This document shows, piece by piece, positions 1 through 7,949 of a DNA stretch of 64,000 nucleotides. Location of the stretch: contig NZ_JAYROR010000037.1 in NCBI RefSeq assembly GCF_041911615.1, positions 44,612-108,611 of the forward strand. The letters run 5' to 3'. The DNA is from Zoogloea sp041911615 (GTDB lineage Bacteria; Pseudomonadota; Gammaproteobacteria; Burkholderiales; Rhodocyclaceae). The first letter of the stretch is position 1. Each line of letters starts with the position of its first letter. The notes below the pieces were generated by a model. It was not told the origin of the DNA, searched no databases, and saw only the letters and a program-made list of their open reading frames with translations. The position numbers were made by a program, and so were the translations under genes.

Positions 1-621
1 GTGCAACCGGGTGTTGGGCAGCCAGTCGTGGATGTCGTCGATGGCCGGCCGCTTCTTCTTCTCGGGCGCCATCTTCGCGAAGGCGATGTCGGAGTCGTGG
101 CAGTCGAGGCAGATCTTGTTGTCCTGCGCGACGATCTTGTGTGGATCGCCCAGCTTGGCGGCCAGGGTCATCACATGGGGGTCGTGGCAGGTGGCGCAGG
201 TGAAGCGGTCGCTGAGGTTCTCGGCGTGCACCGACTTGTCGAACTGACGCTCGATGCGCATCGCCTTGCGGGCGTGGCAGTCCTGGCACTCGGCCAGGTC
301 TTCCTTGGCTTTGGGGGCGTGGGGATGATCGTCGTAGCCGTCGCCGTGGCACTTCGAACACGCCATCTGGCCGTGATCGGAGACCGTGTAGGTACCCGGA
401 TCGACCAGTTAATTGCGCAGCTTCTTGATGTCGAGACCCTCTTTGGGCGGCTGCTTGAGCCCCGCCTCGGAGTGGCACTTCAGGCATTCTCCGTTGGCCG
501 CGCGAATCTTCGCCAAGGCCTCGGGCGTCGGCGGGGGATCATCGGCGAAGGCCGGTGCTGCGACCGCCAGGGCCAGCAAAGCCACGACACGCCACGCATT
601 TTTTTTCAGCTTGTCGAACAC
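1..621 (-). pseudogene. Multihaem c-type cytochrome, interrupted by in-frame TAA; C-terminus outside the window
   Basis: Periplasmic electron-transfer cytochrome by family. It starts with GTG at 621, preceded by a GAGGAG ribosome site, and has a signal peptide ending around AFA-DD (residues 25-27). The first haem motif CLKCH lies at residues 46-50. The reading frame meets TAA at 409-411 (codon 71), but the same frame continues without a shift and stays cytochrome-like: four more haem motifs (CSKCH, CQDCH, CATCH, CLDCH) appear before the window edge. A single sense codon has therefore become a stop, or the base is a sequencing error. As written only a 70-residue monohaem fragment would be made, unless there is readthrough or re-initiation at the ATG just before CSKCH. 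An FNR-like site lies upstream at 707-720. The family identity is clear; whether the gene works is not. Confidence 0.8.
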
Positions 622-706
622 GTCGACTCCTCAGGCTACGAACCCGACGAATCATCGACCCATGAAATTGCGACAAGATGTTTCAGTATCCAAAAGTGCA
701 GAGGTC

Positions 707-720
707 TTGACCAAGATCAA
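707..720 (-). promoter_or_regulatory. FNR/Anr-type binding site upstream of the cytochrome gene
   Basis: Read on the minus strand the site is TTGATCTTGGTCAA, matching the FNR consensus TTGAT-N4-ATCAA at 9 of 10 positions. Its centre is about 92 bases upstream of the cytochrome GTG. If it acts as a class II activator site (centre at -41.5), transcription would start near 672. This fits oxygen-limited expression of a multihaem cytochrome. No convincing -10 box was recognised. Confidence 0.55.
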
Positions 721-774
721 GCTCCGGGGCGGTTCTCGACGCGTTTTACCAACACCGGAAGCGCTCCCCGCCGG

Positions 775-1572
775 CTATTCCAGCACCTCGACCGGCATTC
801 CGACGCGGATTTCCCCGCTGCCTTCGGCGATCACGTTCTGCCCGAAGATCACGCCCGCGGGCGCCTTGCGATAGGTGGCCAGGGTACGCAGCGGCTCCTG
901 GTCGCGGCCCTTGGTGCCATCCTCGGGATCGACGGTGGTGAAGACGCAGCGCTCGCAGGGCTTGGTGATTCGAAAGTTCACCTCGCCGATCCGGATGCGC
1001 TGCCAGCCGTCCTCGGCAAAGGCCGCCGCGCCCGACACCACCAGGTTGGGACGGAAGCGCTGCATCGACAAGGCACGGCCGACCCGCCCGGACAGGTCGT
1101 CCAGTGAAGCCTCGCCGATCAGCAGCAGTGGAAACCCGTCGGCGAACGACAAGGGCACGGCGGGGGCCACCTTCACACGCCGGGCGGTCGGGGCACCCGT
1201 CCACAAGAATTTGAGCGGCGTGCCCAGGTAATCGGAAATCCACGCATCGGCCGCCGCCGCACCCTGCCGGGCCGGAAAATTGTCGCCCCACACCGTGGTG
1301 TCGATGGCGTCGGTGAAGGCCGCGTCAGGGACGAACAGATCCGCACGCCCCGGCGTCGAAAGGGTCACGCCGCCCGCAACCGGCGTCGCGTCGACCAGCA
1401 CCAGCCGCGGCTGCTGGCGGCCGGTGACGAAATGGCCGTCCGGCGTGGCGACCATCCAGTCGCGGTCGAAGGGCAAACCTCGCGGGCCGACCGGGCTGCG
1501 ATCGAGCGCCTGGCCGCGCATCGACTTGACGGGGTAACGGTGAAGGGCGGACAGGACGGGTGATGTGCTCAT
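775..1572 (-). CDS. MOSC domain protein (YcbX-like)
   Basis: A 265-residue protein with the two-part YcbX layout: an N-terminal MOSC beta-barrel half (opening SALHRYPVKSMRG) and a C-terminal MOSC domain. The C-terminal domain carries KPCERCVFTTVDP, whose cysteines match the conserved cysteine motif of the molybdenum cofactor sulfurase C-terminal family. YcbX and relatives (mARC) reduce N-hydroxylated compounds with a molybdenum cofactor and partner electron carriers. I start it at the ATG at 1572 because the family begins right at this conserved strand; the frame is open further upstream but that part does not look coding. No iron-sulfur domain is fused. A molybdopterin operon lies 22 kb away in the same window. 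Confidence 0.85.
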   Translation of the reverse strand: MSTSPVLSALHRYPVKSMRGQALDRSPVGPRGLPFDRDWMVATPDGHFVTGRQQPRLVLVDATPVAGGVTLSTPGRADLFVPDAAFTDAIDTTVWGDNFPARQGAAAADAWISDYLGTPLKFLWTGAPTARRVKVAPAVPLSFADGFPLLLIGEASLDDLSGRVGRALSMQRFRPNLVVSGAAAFAEDGWQRIRIGEVNFRITKPCERCVFTTVDPEDGTKGRDQEPLRTLATYRKAPAGVIFGQNVIAEGSGEIRVGMPVEVLE

Positions 1573-1691
1573 GGAAAGCCTCGGCAGACTGACGCAGTCG
1601 GGTTGGGAATCGCAAAAGCCATTATCCTTGCGACTGACGGCGCCCGGCAAGCGTCCGCGCCGCGACCGCACCTCATCGCACTGGAATCACA

Positions 1692-1946
1692 ATGACTTAC
1701 GAAGAACACCTGGACGAAGTGACCACCCTGATTTACGAGCGCTTCGGACTCAGCGAGGCCGCTGCCATCAAGCTGGTGATGCGCGCCCAGGCCGACGGCT
1801 ACTTCAGCGACCACGACGACGATCCGTCGATCTGCACCCAACTGCGCGCCGAGCAGGACGCCAAGCGCGTCTTCAAGCAATACGGCAAGCCCGCCGAGCC
1901 CGAGGCGCCGGTCAAATCCCGTCGCCGCCCCGGTCCGCCGCGCTGA
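1692..1946 (+). CDS. Small conserved-looking hypothetical protein
   Basis: An 84-residue soluble protein, not recognised. The first 55 residues are acidic and probably helical (it opens MTYEEHLDEVTTLIYERFG). The tail is basic and proline-rich (VKSRRRPGPPR). It has no signal peptide, membrane segment or cysteine pair. It lies divergent to the MOSC gene, with the two starts 120 bases apart, and 10 bases ahead of the next gene. The codon use matches the neighbours and the start sits just after the intergenic gap, so I accept it as a real gene, but its function is unknown. Confidence 0.6.
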   Translation: MTYEEHLDEVTTLIYERFGLSEAAAIKLVMRAQADGYFSDHDDDPSICTQLRAEQDAKRVFKQYGKPAEPEAPVKSRRRPGPPR

Positions 1947-1956
1947 AGGCCCGACG

Positions 1957-2289
1957 ATGATGCGCCGCTCGGGTGGCTTGCCGCTGGTCCTGGGCGCCCT
2001 GCTGGGGATGCCGGCCTGCGCCGGCCCGACGGCGGCGGCGCCACGGGGGCCGGCGGTGATCGTCGGCTTCGGCGAAGCCATCAACCCCGCGGCGCCGGCC
2101 ACCCTCACCCTCCTCGCCCAGGCCAGCGGCGCCGGCGTCCGGCTCGTGGCGACGATCGCCCCGCACAGCGCCGCCTACCAGCTCGACTGCCCGCCCGCCG
2201 ATCCGGACTGCAGCCGGGCGCTCGCCGCGCTGCGCGTCCATCCGGCCGTCCGCACCGTCGATCTCGATCAGAAAAAGGGTTTCCGATGA
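1957..2289 (+). CDS. Exported propeptide-like (inhibitor I9-like) small protein
   Basis: A 110-residue protein with an N-terminal export signal (LVLGALLGMPACAG; the Cys could be a lipobox). The mature part reads like a subtilase propeptide: a VIVGFG strand, a leucine/alanine-rich helix, and a final ALAALRVHPAVRTVDLDQ that mimics the end of I9 prodomains. The protease encoded next has its own prodomain with the same order of elements (RVIVKL, then ALAARLAREADVEYAVPD). The stop codon overlaps the protease start (ATGA at 2286-2289), so the two are translationally coupled. I infer a separate intramolecular-chaperone or inhibitor for the protease. The match is by pattern only, and another exported ferredoxin-like fold is possible. 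Confidence 0.6.
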   Translation: MMRRSGGLPLVLGALLGMPACAGPTAAAPRGPAVIVGFGEAINPAAPATLTLLAQASGAGVRLVATIAPHSAAYQLDCPPADPDCSRALAALRVHPAVRTVDLDQKKGFR

Positions 2290-4148
2290 AAGCCGCGCTC
2301 CACTTCTGTACCGCCTTCCTCGGTCTCGGGTTGCTGGCCGCCGTCCCCGCGCGCGCCGACACCGCCGCCGAGGCACGGGTCATCGTCAAGCTCAAGGCCG
2401 CTTCGCCGCTCAAGCAGATCCAGGCCGCCAACAGCGTGCAGCGCCTCGGCCAACGTCTGGGCATCGCCGCCCAGATGGTCGGCCAGCCCGCGCCCGACCT
2501 GCACGTGATGCGCGCCAGCGGGCTCAGCTCCGACGCCCTCGCCGCCCGGCTCGCCCGGGAAGCGGACGTCGAATATGCCGTGCCCGACCGCATCAAGACC
2601 ATTCGCGCCGCGCCCAACGATCCGCTGTTCGCCAACCAGTGGTATCTCCAGGCCGCCGGCCCCACCCAACCCGCCGCCACCAACGCCCTCGCCGCCTGGC
2701 AGCTCAGCCCCGGCAGCGCCGGCGTGATCGTCGCCGTCGTGGACACCGGCGTGCGCCTCGACCACGAAGACCTCGGCGGCAAGCTGGTGCCCGGCTACGA
2801 CTTCATCACCGACGACCTCCTCTCCGGCGACGGCCAGAGCGGTCGCGATGCCGACCCTTCCGACCCGGGCGACTACCTGTCGTCGGCCGATCTGACCAAC
2901 GCCGCCCTGCGCAGCCTGTGCGGCAACCCGAGCACCACCCACGGCAGCTCCTGGCACGGCACCCAGGTAGCCGGCATCGTCGCCGCCGAGAGCAACAACG
3001 CCCGCGGCATCGCTGGCATCGGTGGCGCCAGCCGCATCCTCCCGGTGCGCGCCCTCGGCAAGTGCGGCGGTTTCGACTCCGACATCATCGCCGGCATGCG
3101 CTGGGCCGCCGGCCTGCCCGTCACGGGAGTTCCCACCAACCCCAATCCCGCCCGGGTCATCAACCTGAGCCTCGCCGGCGCTGGCACCTGCAGTGCCGCC
3201 TACATCGACGCGATCGGCCAGATCCGCGCCGCTGGCACCCTCGTCGTGGCCGCCTCGGGCAACGAGACCAGTCCCGTCGAGGAGCCTGCCAACTGCCCCG
3301 GCGTGCTCGCCGTCGCCGGCGTCCGCCACACCGGCACCAAGGTCGGCTATTCGAGTTACGGCGCCGAGGTGGGCATCAGCGCGCCGGCCGGCAACTGCGT
3401 CTACACCGGCGCCGGCCAACCCTGCCTGTACCCCTTCATCAACACCATCAACTTCGGCACTTACGGCCCGACCGCCAATGGCTACACCGGCATCCACGAC
3501 GTCACCATCGGCACCAGCTTCGCGGTGCCCCTGGTGGCCGGCACCGCCGCGCTCATGCTCGCCGCCAACCCCGCCCTCGGCGAGGCCGAGGTCGCCACCC
3601 GCATCCGGCGCAGCGCCAGCCGCTTTCCGGTCGACCCGACTCTGCCGACGTGCCCCACGGTGACCGCCGACGGCCAGTGCAACTGCACCAGCAGCACCTG
3701 CGGCGCCGGCATGCTCGACAGCGCCGCCGCGGTGGCCGCAGCCATCGACGGCAGCGCCCTCAACCCGGTCGCGCGGATCACCCTGCCCGACTCGGCCCTG
3801 GCCGGCACCGCCCTCACCCTCGGCTCCGGCGACAGCGCCGCCGCCACCGGCGCCACGCTGGTCGCCTGGAAGTGGAGCCAGCTCGGCGGCCCCGCCACCG
3901 GCACCTTCGGCGCCGACACGCCGAGCACCACCTTCACCGCCCCGATCGCCGGCGACTACCTCCTGCGCCTGACCCTCACCGACAGCGCCGGCCGCAGCAG
4001 CGCCCAGGACGTCACCCTGACCGTGCTCGACGCGCCGGTCCAGCCCAGCGGCAGTGGCAGTGGTGGCGGCGGTGGCGCCCTCGACCTGACCAGCCTCGTC
4101 GCCCTGCTGGCCGGCGCCGCCTTCACCCTCCACCGCCGTCTCCGCTGA
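2286..4148 (+). CDS. Secreted S8 family serine peptidase (subtilase) with C-terminal sorting tail
   Basis: A 620-residue precursor: signal peptide ending near PARA-D (residue 24), I9-like prodomain to about 105, then the subtilase domain. Catalytic residues are visible: Asp153 in VVDTGV, His224 in HGTQVAGI, oxyanion Asn326 in ASGN, and Ser411 in GTSFAVPLVAG. An immunoglobulin/PKD-like domain follows (about 495-582). The end is a glycine-rich linker, a hydrophobic segment (LTSLVALLAGAAFTL) and a basic tail HRRLR. This is the tripartite layout of GlyGly-CTERM proteins processed by rhombosortase; no rhombosortase gene is in the window. Translation is coupled to the propeptide-like gene upstream. 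It probably acts at the cell surface or outside as a broad protease. Confidence 0.92.
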   Translation: MKAALHFCTAFLGLGLLAAVPARADTAAEARVIVKLKAASPLKQIQAANSVQRLGQRLGIAAQMVGQPAPDLHVMRASGLSSDALAARLAREADVEYAVPDRIKTIRAAPNDPLFANQWYLQAAGPTQPAATNALAAWQLSPGSAGVIVAVVDTGVRLDHEDLGGKLVPGYDFITDDLLSGDGQSGRDADPSDPGDYLSSADLTNAALRSLCGNPSTTHGSSWHGTQVAGIVAAESNNARGIAGIGGASRILPVRALGKCGGFDSDIIAGMRWAAGLPVTGVPTNPNPARVINLSLAGAGTCSAAYIDAIGQIRAAGTLVVAASGNETSPVEEPANCPGVLAVAGVRHTGTKVGYSSYGAEVGISAPAGNCVYTGAGQPCLYPFINTINFGTYGPTANGYTGIHDVTIGTSFAVPLVAGTAALMLAANPALGEAEVATRIRRSASRFPVDPTLPTCPTVTADGQCNCTSSTCGAGMLDSAAAVAAAIDGSALNPVARITLPDSALAGTALTLGSGDSAAATGATLVAWKWSQLGGPATGTFGADTPSTTFTAPIAGDYLLRLTLTDSAGRSSAQDVTLTVLDAPVQPSGSGSGGGGGALDLTSLVALLAGAAFTLHRRLR

Positions 4149-4157
4149 GCCATCGCC

Positions 4158-4556
4158 ATGAAACGCCGCCCCGCCCTGCTCCAGCTCTCCCGCGATCATC
4201 ACACCGCGCTGGTCCTGGCCAAGCGCATCGCCGCCGCCCACGACGACGACGCCATCGACGCCCTGATCGCCACCGTCCCCGGCACCTTCGCCCACGAACT
4301 GGAGCCCCACTTCCAGGCCGAGGAGGGCGACCTGCTGCCGCGCCTCCAGGCCGCCGGCGAAGCCGCGCTGGTGGCCCGCACCCTCGACGAACACCGCCTG
4401 CTGCGCGCGCTCGCCGCCCGCATCGGCGCAGGCGACCGGGCCAGCCTCGCGCCCTTCGGCCTCGCCCTGCACGATCACGTGCGCTTCGAAGAGCGCGAAC
4501 TCTTCGTCACCGCCGAACGCGTGCTGCCCGCGGCCTTCCTCGACTTCGCCACCTGA
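4158..4556 (+). CDS. Hemerythrin-like (HHE) domain protein
   Basis: A 132-residue four-helix protein of the HHE cation-binding family. The diiron ligand pattern is visible: His14-His15 in SRDHHTAL, His46/Glu48/His51 and Glu55-Glu56 in FAHELEPHFQAEE, His79 in DEHRLL, and His105/His107 with Glu111-Glu112 in HDHVRFEEREL. Such proteins sense or bind oxygen, nitric oxide or iron; which one cannot be told from sequence. It has no signal peptide or partner domain, so it is cytoplasmic and stand-alone. It starts 9 bases after the protease stop and may be cotranscribed with it. The next gene, dnaE2, has its own SOS box. Confidence 0.88.
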   Translation: MKRRPALLQLSRDHHTALVLAKRIAAAHDDDAIDALIATVPGTFAHELEPHFQAEEGDLLPRLQAAGEAALVARTLDEHRLLRALAARIGAGDRASLAPFGLALHDHVRFEERELFVTAERVLPAAFLDFAT

Positions 4557-4619
4557 CGGGCGCCGCGCGGGACGCCCCTGAACGGCATCCCGCGCCTCAA
4601 GTAGGGCTTGCATCTATAA

Positions 4620-4635
4620 CTGTTTATTTTTACAG
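4620..4635 (+). promoter_or_regulatory. LexA (SOS) box of dnaE2
   Basis: CTGTTTATTTTTACAG fits CTG-N10-CAG with the preferred CTGT/ACAG arms, and flanking AA/TT extend the palindrome. It ends 7 bases before the dnaE2 ATG at 4643. A possible promoter overlaps it (TTGCAT at 4608-4613, 17-base spacer, TACAGT at 4631-4636), which would place the transcript start at or next to the ATG. Repression of dnaE2 by LexA follows from the position. Confidence 0.85.
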
Positions 4636-4642
4636 TTAACGG

Positions 4643-7600
4643 ATGCCCGATGTCCCGCCTCCGTTCGCCGAGCTTTACGCCCGCTCCAGTTTCAGCTTCC
4701 TCACCGGGGCCTCCCACCCCGAGGAGCTGGTTCACCAGGCCGTCGCCTACGGCTACCACGCCCTCGCCATCACCGACGAATGTTCGATGGCAGGCATCGT
4801 GCGCGCCTGGGCCGCCTGGCGGGAATACCCCGAGGGCACCCTCAAGCTCATCGTCGGCACCAGTCTCCGCCTGGCCGACGGCCCCTGCGTCGTCCTGCTC
4901 GCCACCGACCGCAGGGCCTACGGCCGCATCGCCAGCCTCGTCAGCCGCGGGCGCAGGGCCGCCGACAAGGGCAGCTATCACCTCACCCGTGCCGATCTGG
5001 CCGACGGCCTGCCGGACTGCCTGGCCTTGCTGGTAGCGCCGGACAGCCTTGCCCCCGCGCCGGCCCTGGCCGACGATGCCCGCTGGCTCGCCCAACGCTT
5101 TCCCGGCAAGGCCTGGCTCGCCGCCCCGCTCCACCTCGGGCCCGACGACGACACCCGGCGCGACGCCATCGCCCGGGCCGCCGCCGCGGCCGGCGTTCCG
5201 GTGGTCGCCACCTGCGCGCCGTTGATGCATGTCGCCAGCCGCCACCGCCTCGCCGACGTGCTCACCGCCCTGCGCCACCGGGTCAGCGTCGACGAAGCCG
5301 GTTACCGCCTCGCCGGCAATGCCGAACGGCGCCTGCAGCCCCGCGCGGCGCTGGCCCGTCGTCATCCGCCCGAATGGCTCGCCGAGACCCTCGCCATCGC
5401 CGCGCAATGCACCTTCTGCCCCGCCGAGCTGCGCTACGAGTACCCCGAGGAGATCGTTCCCCCCGGCGCCACCCCGGCCAGCCACCTGCGTCATCTCGTC
5501 GCCCAGGGCCTGCAGGCGCGCTATCCGCCCGGGCCCGACGGCCAGGATCGGGTGCCCACCGACATCCGCCAGCGCGCCGGGAAGGAGCTCGCGCTGATCA
5601 TCGAGCTCCGCTACGAGGCCTTCTTCCTCACCGTCGAGGATATCGTCCGCTTCGCCCGCAGCCAGGGAATTCTGTGCCAGGGGCGCGGCTCGGCGGCCAA
5701 TTCGGTGGTGTGCTTCGCCCTCGGCGTCACCGCGGTCGACCCGGCCGAAGCCACCCTGCTGTTCGAGCGCTTCGTCTCCCGCGAACGCCAGGAACCGCCC
5801 GACATCGACGTGGATTTCGAACACGACCGGCGCGAGGAGGTCATCCAGTACATCTACCGCAAATACGGCCGCGAGCGCGCCGCCCTGGCGGCCACGGTGA
5901 TCCGCTACCGCCCCAAGAGCGCCCTGCGCGACGTGGGCCGGGCCCTCGGTTTCGACCCGGGTCAGATCGACCAGCTCACCCGCCGCCTCGCCTGGTGGGA
6001 CGGCCTCCAGGTGGCGCCCGAGCGCATCCGCGAGGCCGGCCTCGATCCGGCCAGCCCCCGGGTGCAACTGCTGCTCGAACTCGCCAACGAACTCGTCGGC
6101 TTTCCGCGCCACCTCTCCCAGCACGTGGGCGGCTTCGTCATCTCCCGTGGGCCGCTCGCCGAGCTGGTGCCCGTCGAGAACGCCGCGATGCCGGGTCGCA
6201 CCGTCATTCAGTGGGACAAGGATGACCTCGAAGCCCTCGGCCTGCTCAAAGTGGACGTGCTCGCCCTCGGCATGCTCTCGGCGATCCGTCGCAGCCTGGC
6301 GCACATCGCCCGCTGGCGCGGCACGCCCTTCGGCATCCTCGACATCCCGCGCGAAGAACCGGCGGTCTACGACATGCTCTGCCGCGCCGACGCGATGGGC
6401 GTCTTCCAGGTCGAATCCCGCGCCCAGATGAGCATGCTGCCGCGCCTGCAGCCCCGCTGTTACTACGATCTGGTCGTCGAGGTGGCCATCGTGCGGCCGG
6501 GGCCGATTCAGGGCGGGATGGTCCACCCTTACCTCGACGCCCGTGCCCGGGTCGCCCGCCAGGAACCCATCGTCTATCCCCGGCCCGAGATCGAACCTGT
6601 GCTCCGGCGCACCTACGGCGTTCCCATTTTCCAGGAACAGGTCATGCAGCTCGCCATGGTGGCCGCCGGCTTCAGCGCCGGCGAGGCCGACCAGCTGCGC
6701 CGCGCCATGGGCGCCTGGGGCCGCAAGGGCGACCTGCTGCGTTACCAGGCCCGGCTCACCGCCGGCATGCTCGGTCGCGGCTACGCTCCGGCGTTTGCCG
6801 AGGCCCTGTGCCGGCAGATCCAGGGTTTCGGCAGCTACGGTTTCCCCGAATCCCACGCCGCCAGCTTCGCCCTGCTGGTCTATGTCTCGGCATGGATCAA
6901 GCGCTTCGAACCCGCCGCTTTCCTGTGCGGCCTGCTCGACAGCCAGCCGATGGGCTTCTACGGCCCCGCCCAGCTCATCCAGGACGCCCGCCGCCACGGC
7001 GTCGAGGTCCGCCCCCCGGACGTCCAGGCCAGCGACTGGACCTGCACCCTGGAACCCTCCGGCGCCGACCCCGCCCGCCCCGCCGCGCGCCTCGGCCTGC
7101 GCCTCGTCAAAGGCTTCAACCCGGAAGCCGCCACGCGCATCGCCCGCGCCCGCGAAGCCGGCCCCTTTACCCGCGTGGATGAACTGGCCCGTCGTGCCCA
7201 CCTGTCCACCGCCGAGCTGCGCACCCTCGCCGCCGCCGGCGCACTGGCCAGCCTCGCCGGACACCGGCGCCAGGCCTGGTGGGCCGCCGCCGGCAGCCAG
7301 GCCGCGCCGGGCCTGCTCCACGACGCCCCCATTCCCGACGCCCCGCCCGATCTCCCGGCCCCCGCCGAAACCCAGGACGTCATCGCCGACTACGCCCGCC
7401 TCGGCTTCAGCCTCGGCCGCCATCCGCTCGCCTTCCTGCGCAGCCGCCTTGCCGACGAGCGCTTCCTCAGCGCCGCCGAAATCGCCGACTGCCCCGATCG
7501 CAAGCTCGCCCGCAGCGCCGGCATCGTCACCTGCCGACAGCGTCCGGGCACCGCCAAGGGCACGATGTTCGTCACCCTCGAAGACGAAACCGGCTGGATC

Positions 7601-7783
7601 AACGTCATCGTCCGCCCCGAACTCCTCGAGGCCGAACGCCGCATCCTCCTCGGCGCCACCCTGCTCGGCATCTACGGGCAGATCGCCCGCCAGGGCAGCG
7701 TCGTGCACCTGCACGCCAAGCGCATCGTCGACCGCTCGGCCCTGCTCGGCAGCCTGAGCCCCCGCAGTCGCGACTTCCACTGA
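4643..7783 (+). CDS. dnaE2: Error-prone DNA polymerase DnaE2 (ImuC)
   Basis: A 1046-residue C-family polymerase subunit, the length usual for DnaE2 rather than DnaE1. Order: N-terminal PHP domain (FSFLTGASHPEEL, then ITDECSMAG near 43-51), polymerase palm with the metal-binding Asp389/Asp391 in PDIDVDF and Asp538 in LKVDVLALG, the typical IRPGPIQGGMVHPYL-type fingers motif (VRPGPIQGG here), tandem helix-hairpin-helix and a C-terminal OB fold. DnaE2 carries out damage-induced translesion synthesis with ImuA and ImuB. Those partners normally sit directly upstream but are absent here; the gene stands alone behind its own LexA box. The start at 4643 lacks a good ribosome site but matches the family N-terminus. 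Confidence 0.95.
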   Translation: MPDVPPPFAELYARSSFSFLTGASHPEELVHQAVAYGYHALAITDECSMAGIVRAWAAWREYPEGTLKLIVGTSLRLADGPCVVLLATDRRAYGRIASLVSRGRRAADKGSYHLTRADLADGLPDCLALLVAPDSLAPAPALADDARWLAQRFPGKAWLAAPLHLGPDDDTRRDAIARAAAAAGVPVVATCAPLMHVASRHRLADVLTALRHRVSVDEAGYRLAGNAERRLQPRAALARRHPPEWLAETLAIAAQCTFCPAELRYEYPEEIVPPGATPASHLRHLVAQGLQARYPPGPDGQDRVPTDIRQRAGKELALIIELRYEAFFLTVEDIVRFARSQGILCQGRGSAANSVVCFALGVTAVDPAEATLLFERFVSRERQEPPDIDVDFEHDRREEVIQYIYRKYGRERAALAATVIRYRPKSALRDVGRALGFDPGQIDQLTRRLAWWDGLQVAPERIREAGLDPASPRVQLLLELANELVGFPRHLSQHVGGFVISRGPLAELVPVENAAMPGRTVIQWDKDDLEALGLLKVDVLALGMLSAIRRSLAHIARWRGTPFGILDIPREEPAVYDMLCRADAMGVFQVESRAQMSMLPRLQPRCYYDLVVEVAIVRPGPIQGGMVHPYLDARARVARQEPIVYPRPEIEPVLRRTYGVPIFQEQVMQLAMVAAGFSAGEADQLRRAMGAWGRKGDLLRYQARLTAGMLGRGYAPAFAEALCRQIQGFGSYGFPESHAASFALLVYVSAWIKRFEPAAFLCGLLDSQPMGFYGPAQLIQDARRHGVEVRPPDVQASDWTCTLEPSGADPARPAARLGLRLVKGFNPEAATRIARAREAGPFTRVDELARRAHLSTAELRTLAAAGALASLAGHRRQAWWAAAGSQAAPGLLHDAPIPDAPPDLPAPAETQDVIADYARLGFSLGRHPLAFLRSRLADERFLSAAEIADCPDRKLARSAGIVTCRQRPGTAKGTMFVTLEDETGWINVIVRPELLEAERRILLGATLLGIYGQIARQGSVVHLHAKRIVDRSALLGSLSPRSRDFH

Positions 7784-7949
7784 GCCCATCCGGAACAAAT
7801 CGGCGCGTCGCTGCGAAAAACCGCACGGGATACGCCGCACCCCATTCCGTCCGGGCGGCCCATGCGCATAAAATCCGTCGCCGCGCCCATGCCGGCCACT
7901 CCCGACTTCGCCACTCCCGGCTTTCACCCGCCCACGAAACACGCACCCG

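Noticed and set aside
1..1107. A 368-codon plus-strand open frame at the window start
   Set aside because: Antisense to the cytochrome and MOSC genes, whose haem and MOSC motifs are clear on the minus strand.
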